The notes under the pieces are model-generated. The model had not been told where the DNA came from and made no database searches. It was given only the letters and a program-made list of their open reading frames with translations. 8,789 nt of DNA, taken from Burkholderiaceae bacterium (GTDB taxonomy: Bacteria; Pseudomonadota; Gammaproteobacteria; Burkholderiales; Burkholderiaceae). The position numbers were made by a program, and so were the translations under genes. Positions 5,508 through 8,789 of the stretch are shown here, one piece after another (the stretch's first letter is position 1; each line of letters starts with the position of its first letter). Location: positions 1-8,789 of the forward strand of contig CANGWT010000061.1 of the NCBI GenBank assembly GCA_947457745.1, written 5' to 3'.

Positions 5508-6827
5508 TTAATTGAGTAAGTTTGCTCTTCTGGTTTCTGGTAAATAAAGTATTGCCACGATTGCGCCGCCAGCCAAGAAAACAGTCGGATACCAGAGTCC
5601 CGCAAGATTACTTTCCCAATGTTGATTCAACCAGGTAACAATCAAAGGCAGAAGTCCACCTATCCATCCAGCCGCTAAGTTATGTGGAAGGGTTGCGGCA
5701 CTATTTCTGGTTTTTGCCGGAAATAGCTCTGCAAGGAGAGCTGTTTGTGGACCCACTACCAGCGCTAGGATTGCTGATAAGCCAAGCAAGACTCCTACTA
5801 TCAATGAAATAGATCCACTATTAATTTGTAGTAAATAAAACGCCGGCAGTATTAGTGTGGCGCCTAAGATGAGGCCGCTGACAACTACAGGCTTTCTGCC
5901 AATCTTGTCTGAGAGCCATCCAGCGAATACCGTCAATGGCAGTAGTGAAACTGTTGCATAGATGCTTAGCTGGTCAACAAGTTGGGGCGCAAGCCTTACG
6001 GTGGTCTTGAGAAAGATTGATGTGTAGACCTGCACGCAGAAAAACAATACTGCTCCACCAGCAGAGATGCAAAAGAAAAGCAGAAACATGCGTTTTCTGG
6101 TTTCTGGATCTTTCAGGTTGTCCCGCAAGGGACTTTTAGACTGGGTCTCTGTTTTACTGAGTTGTAAATAAATCGGCGTCTCTTCTAGAGCCATTCTGGC
6201 TTTAAATGCAATCACCAGTAGGATAAGTGAAGCCCAAAAAGGGACACGCCAGCCCCAGGACAGAAATTCTTCTTGAGAGAGGTAGCTCTGAAGTAGAGCA
6301 ATTTGCAGCGTGGATACCACGATGCCAAGTGGACCCATGAGCTGCAAGAAGCTAGTTTTAAAGCCGCGATTAGAGTCACCAGCATGCTCTGTTAGATAGA
6401 CTGCGCTTCCCCCAATTTCTCCTCCTGCCGAAAGGCCCTGAAGTAGTCTGAGGCTCACTAGCAAAATAGGCGCCCAGATTCCAAGCTGAGCATAGGTCGG
6501 CAAAAAACCAACGCATACCGTAGCAATTCCCATGAGGGTAATGGTGATCATAAAGACGGGCCGCCGCCCAATACGATCGCCAATACTCCCAAAAATAGCT
6601 GCGCCTATGGGTCTCACTACCATACCCACACCAAAGGTCGCTAGGCTAGCAAGCAGGGTTGTACTGGGATCGCTAGAGGGGAAGAAAAGAGGACCAAAAA
6701 CCACTGCAAGAGTTGCGAAGGTTAGAAAGTCATACCACTCTAGGAAGGTTCCAAAGCAAGCTGCAACAGCTACCTTTTTATAGGAGTGAGATGGTGTCGG
6801 CAATGCTGACGAACTCTTTGCAGTCAA
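5508..6827 (-). CDS. MFS transporter, metabolite:H+ symporter (MHS) type, substrate unknown
   Basis: This is a predicted 12-helix inner-membrane proton symporter of the MHS family (ProP/ShiA/KgtP/CitA relatives), which take up organic acids, osmolytes or aromatic acids. At 439 residues it is of normal length. Family marks are EWYDF at 30-34 in TM1, the TM2-3 loop VRPIGAAIFGSIGDRIGRRP (71-90), RLLQGLSAGGEIGG (127-140) with YLTEHA (144-149), LEETPIY (214-220) before the central loop, and the second-half repeat GWLSDKIGRKP (303-313). The only in-frame start before TM1 that fits the full N-terminus is TTG at 6827, 3 nt after the rmuC stop and without a Shine-Dalgarno sequence; a TTG at codon 9 (6803) is the alternative. 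Translation is probably coupled to rmuC. The sequence does not reveal the substrate. Confidence 0.9.
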   Translation of the reverse strand: MTAKSSSALPTPSHSYKKVAVAACFGTFLEWYDFLTFATLAVVFGPLFFPSSDPSTTLLASLATFGVGMVVRPIGAAIFGSIGDRIGRRPVFMITITLMGIATVCVGFLPTYAQLGIWAPILLVSLRLLQGLSAGGEIGGSAVYLTEHAGDSNRGFKTSFLQLMGPLGIVVSTLQIALLQSYLSQEEFLSWGWRVPFWASLILLVIAFKARMALEETPIYLQLSKTETQSKSPLRDNLKDPETRKRMFLLFFCISAGGAVLFFCVQVYTSIFLKTTVRLAPQLVDQLSIYATVSLLPLTVFAGWLSDKIGRKPVVVSGLILGATLILPAFYLLQINSGSISLIVGVLLGLSAILALVVGPQTALLAELFPAKTRNSAATLPHNLAAGWIGGLLPLIVTWLNQHWESNLAGLWYPTVFLAGGAIVAILYLPETRRANLLN

Positions 6828-6830
6828 TTT

Positions 6831-8105
6831 TTATTCAGAGTCGCTTGACGATTCAATTAAGGGCGTAGGTAAATTTTTACTCGGCTTAACACCAAGCTCA
6901 CGCACTTTTTCTGCACTACGAATTAGATTACCTTTACCGGATTTGAGTTTATTAAAGGCATCGTGATAGCTCGTTTGAGCTTGATCTAGGCGTTGACCAA
7001 GTTTTTCAAGATCGTCAACAAAGCCAACAAACTTGTCATAGAGCGTACCGCATTGTTTAGCAATTTCAAGGGCGTTGCGGTTTTGATGATCTTGACGCCA
7101 GAGATGGGCGACGGTGCGCAGTGTGGCCATCAAGGTACTTGGGCATACGAGCACAATATTCTTTGCTAGCGCTTCTTGGTAAAGGTTAGGCGCGGTTTTC
7201 AGCGCTAATAGGAAGGCAGGTTCAATCGGAACAAACATTAATACGAAGTCTACCGAGCCAATACCATACAAAGAGCTGTAATTTTTGCTTGAGAGTCCTT
7301 GAATATGTTGTCGAAGGGATTGAATATGTGCCGCTAACTCTTGTTCTGAGATGGTCGGATCGGTTGCTTGCGCATGACGTGAGTATGCGGTAATAGAAAC
7401 CTTGCTATCAACCACTAAACTTCTACCCTCAGGTAGCTTAACTACGACGTCAGGCTGAAGGCGTGAGCCATCAGTTTGGGTATGGCTGTCCTGAACAAGA
7501 TACTCTTCACCTTTTCGCAGGCCCGAAGATTCGAGAATGGACTCTAAAACCAATTCACCCCAATTACCTTGTACCTTAGAGTCGCCTTTGAGGGCCTGGG
7601 TTAGGGAGCGCGTCTCATCAGACATCCGCAGATTGAGATTGGCAAGGCGTTCGATTTCATTCTTAAGGGCAAAGCGCTCGCGTGCTTCGTTGCCATACGA
7701 GGTATTCACTTGCTCTTTAAACTCTGTTAACTTTGTTTGTAGTGGCTTCAGTAAAATATCTAAGCTAGCAAGGTTTTGCTCTGTAAAGCGCTTGGACTTA
7801 TCTTCCAAAATTTCATTAGCTAGATTTTTGAATTGGCTAGTGAGCGCCTCTTTAGCTTCATTGAGGGACTCAATTCTTCCCAAGCCCTGTTTACGTTCAG
7901 AGTCCAGCGCTGCCTCAAGTCGAATGGCGTTCTGTAATGCCTGATCCCGCTCTTCTCGTAAGTGGGTAGTAAGCACAGTATCAGTTTGAATTTGCTGCTC
8001 AGCTCTAATAAGTCCCGAGCGTAAATTGAGCGCATAGACTAAAAGGCCTGCGCATAAAACAAATGGCAGGCCAAATAGTAAAAGAGAGCTTAAGTCAAAA
8101 GTCAC
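6831..8105 (-). CDS. rmuC: RmuC-family protein (DNA recombination/inversion-limiting, nuclease fold)
   Basis: RmuC proteins limit DNA inversions and rearrangements at inverted repeats in E. coli; the biochemical activity is poorly defined. The 424 residues comprise an N-terminal membrane anchor (about 8-27, LLFGLPFVLCAGLLVYAL) and a long charged coiled-coil region (about 33-170). The conserved RmuC domain (about 178-385) opens with QGNWGELVLESILESSGL and continues with QPDVVV (217-222) and VVDSKVSITAY (231-241). Asp219, Asp233 and Lys235 form the PD-(D/E)XK-like core. The C-terminus is polar and acidic. The start is GTG at 8105: the frame is closed upstream by a TAG at 8117-8115, and no other early start exists. 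There is no clear Shine-Dalgarno sequence. It is 28 bp after grxD and 3 nt ahead of the transporter. The family call is firm, the role inferred. Confidence 0.95.
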   Translation of the reverse strand: MTFDLSSLLLFGLPFVLCAGLLVYALNLRSGLIRAEQQIQTDTVLTTHLREERDQALQNAIRLEAALDSERKQGLGRIESLNEAKEALTSQFKNLANEILEDKSKRFTEQNLASLDILLKPLQTKLTEFKEQVNTSYGNEARERFALKNEIERLANLNLRMSDETRSLTQALKGDSKVQGNWGELVLESILESSGLRKGEEYLVQDSHTQTDGSRLQPDVVVKLPEGRSLVVDSKVSITAYSRHAQATDPTISEQELAAHIQSLRQHIQGLSSKNYSSLYGIGSVDFVLMFVPIEPAFLLALKTAPNLYQEALAKNIVLVCPSTLMATLRTVAHLWRQDHQNRNALEIAKQCGTLYDKFVGFVDDLEKLGQRLDQAQTSYHDAFNKLKSGKGNLIRSAEKVRELGVKPSKNLPTPLIESSSDSE

Positions 8106-8133
8106 AAATATAAGCTATGCAGATTTTGTGTAA

Positions 8134-8442
8134 TTAGCCTTGTACAAGCTTTTTCAACTCACCGCTTTCGAACATTTCAGTCATGATGTCTGAGCCACCA
8201 ATGAATTCACCATTAATGTAGAGCTGAGGAATAGTTGGCCAGTTAGCAAATTGCTTAATGCCCTGACGAATTGCTTCATCTTCCAGAACGTTAACAGTAT
8301 GAAGAGTCTCAACACCACTTGCACGCAAAATATTGATCGCATTTCCGGAAAAGCCGCATTGCGGAAACTGGGCATTGCCCTTCATAAACAATACAACGGG
8401 ATGGCTAGAAACGATTTCTTGAATTTTTGCTTGTGTGTCCAT
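8134..8442 (-). CDS. grxD: Monothiol glutaredoxin, CGFS type (Grx4/GrxD)
   Basis: CGFS glutaredoxins bind a [2Fe-2S] cluster at a dimer interface with glutathione and act as cluster carriers, often with BolA partners. The 102-residue single domain shows all the key sites: Lys21 (VLFMKG), the CGFS motif at 29-32 in the context PQCGFSG, the cis-Pro TIPQ at 70-73 (NWPTIPQLYINGEFIGG), and the GGSD glutathione-binding motif at 82-85. The ATG at 8442 is preceded by CAGGAAAAAAT on the minus strand, a reasonable ribosome-binding site. It lies between prmC (83 bp upstream) and rmuC (28 bp downstream), and proximity to prfA/prmC is common in betaproteobacteria as I recall. Identification is secure. Confidence 0.97.
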   Translation of the reverse strand: MDTQAKIQEIVSSHPVVLFMKGNAQFPQCGFSGNAINILRASGVETLHTVNVLEDEAIRQGIKQFANWPTIPQLYINGEFIGGSDIMTEMFESGELKKLVQG

Positions 8443-8525
8443 ATTTTTTCCTGAATTTATACTATTTAAGGGTGATGGTTTGCAGCTAATAATGTGTTAA
8501 TTTTAAGGCTATCTGAAGAAAAGGG

Positions 8526-8789
8526 TTAATTCCCCTTGCCAGTTTTAAAGTCTTTTCGTCCAGAGGCTGCCCGGAAATGGCCCGCTAAATCGATGTGTGT
8601 CTGTACATCTATCAAACCTGCCATTTTCATGAGCTCCACCACAGCCTCAGATTGATCAAAGCCATGCTCGATGGCAATCAAGCCGCCAGGTTTCAGGTAC
8701 TGATCTGCCCCAGCAATAATGATCTCTAAGCAGCTCAGCCCACTAGCGTAGTCGGTCAGGGCGGATTTAGGTTCAAATCGGAGATCCCC
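8526..8789 (-). CDS. prmC: Peptide chain release factor N5-glutamine methyltransferase PrmC, C-terminal part
   Basis: PrmC (HemK) uses S-adenosylmethionine to methylate the GGQ glutamine of release factors RF1 and RF2. Reading the minus strand in from the right edge gives 87 residues ending at TAA (8528-8526). They begin GDLRFEPKSALTDYASGL, the stretch that normally follows the catalytic NPPY motif, which lies just outside the window. Then come LKPGGLIAIEHGFDQ, a conserved strand of the Rossmann-like methyltransferase fold, and the typical ending VQTHIDLAGHFRAASGR, followed by a short basic tail. The start and SAM-binding motifs are off the edge, so intactness of the whole gene cannot be judged. 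It is probably the head of the run grxD-rmuC-transporter. Confidence 0.93.
   Translation of the reverse strand, partial: GDLRFEPKSALTDYASGLSCLEIIIAGADQYLKPGGLIAIEHGFDQSEAVVELMKMAGLIDVQTHIDLAGHFRAASGRKDFKTGKGN

Noticed and set aside
5495..5508. Small hairpin (AGCC/GGCT) at the transporter stop
   Set aside because: Only four pairs and no T tract; the hairpin at 5441-5464 is a far better terminator.
7537..7944. 135-codon plus-strand frame inside rmuC
   Set aside because: Antisense to the conserved coiled-coil and domain region of rmuC; Ser/Arg/Leu-rich shadow composition and no ribosome site.
8456..8461. TATAAA on the minus strand just ahead of grxD as a -10 box
   Set aside because: A start from it would fall about 6 nt before the ATG and remove the ribosome-binding site; no good -35 is present.
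1..8789. CRISPR array, phage genes, toxin-antitoxin pair, insertion sequence or defence system
   Set aside because: No regularly spaced repeats, integrase, transposase or unfamiliar small gene pairs were seen; all sizeable coding regions are accounted for by known housekeeping families plus one transporter.

Overview
The window looks like chromosomal core DNA of a betaproteobacterium in the Burkholderiales. Base composition (AT-leaning, roughly mid-40s % GC by eye), the gene order petA-petB-petC-sspA-sspB and the protein sequences suggest Polynucleobacter or a close relative. That placement is inference from recall, not a database search. All genes but one belong to recognisable families with conserved functions. 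I see no phage, insertion sequence, CRISPR array, defence island or obviously novel system.

Layout: (1) Positions 1-563 hold the C-terminal part of a Gram-negative trimeric porin, closed by a textbook intrinsic terminator. (2) Positions 564-837 are non-coding as far as I can tell, with an 8+8 bp inverted repeat and a weak hairpin. (3) mscL (mechanosensitive channel) lies on the minus strand, divergent from the next block across a 136-bp region that carries a plausible promoter for petA. (4) Plus strand 1397-5337: petA, petB and petC encode the complete cytochrome bc1 complex (Rieske protein, cytochrome b, cytochrome c1). They are followed by sspA (RNA-polymerase-associated stringent starvation protein) and sspB (ClpXP adaptor). 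(5) A tRNA-Thr(UGU) gene follows sspB after 18 bp and ends in a strong, apparently two-way terminator. (6) Minus strand 8789-5508, read in that direction: the end of prmC (release-factor glutamine methyltransferase), grxD (CGFS monothiol glutaredoxin), rmuC (nuclease-fold/coiled-coil protein) and an MFS transporter of the metabolite:H+ symporter type. rmuC and the transporter are 3 nt apart, and neither has an ATG start or a visible Shine-Dalgarno sequence.

How the parts fit: petABC passes electrons from quinol to cytochrome c in the inner membrane. sspA/sspB are stress and proteolysis regulators that are often found directly behind petABC in this group. GrxD is an iron-sulfur cluster carrier, PrmC acts on translation release factors and RmuC is linked to genome stability; these look like housekeeping neighbours rather than one pathway. 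The most distinctive observations are a roughly 50-residue, two-hydrophobic-segment insertion in cytochrome b together with a PVWY Qo motif, the non-ATG coupled starts in the rmuC-transporter pair, and a possible tRNA promoter inside the codons for SspB's ClpX-binding tail.
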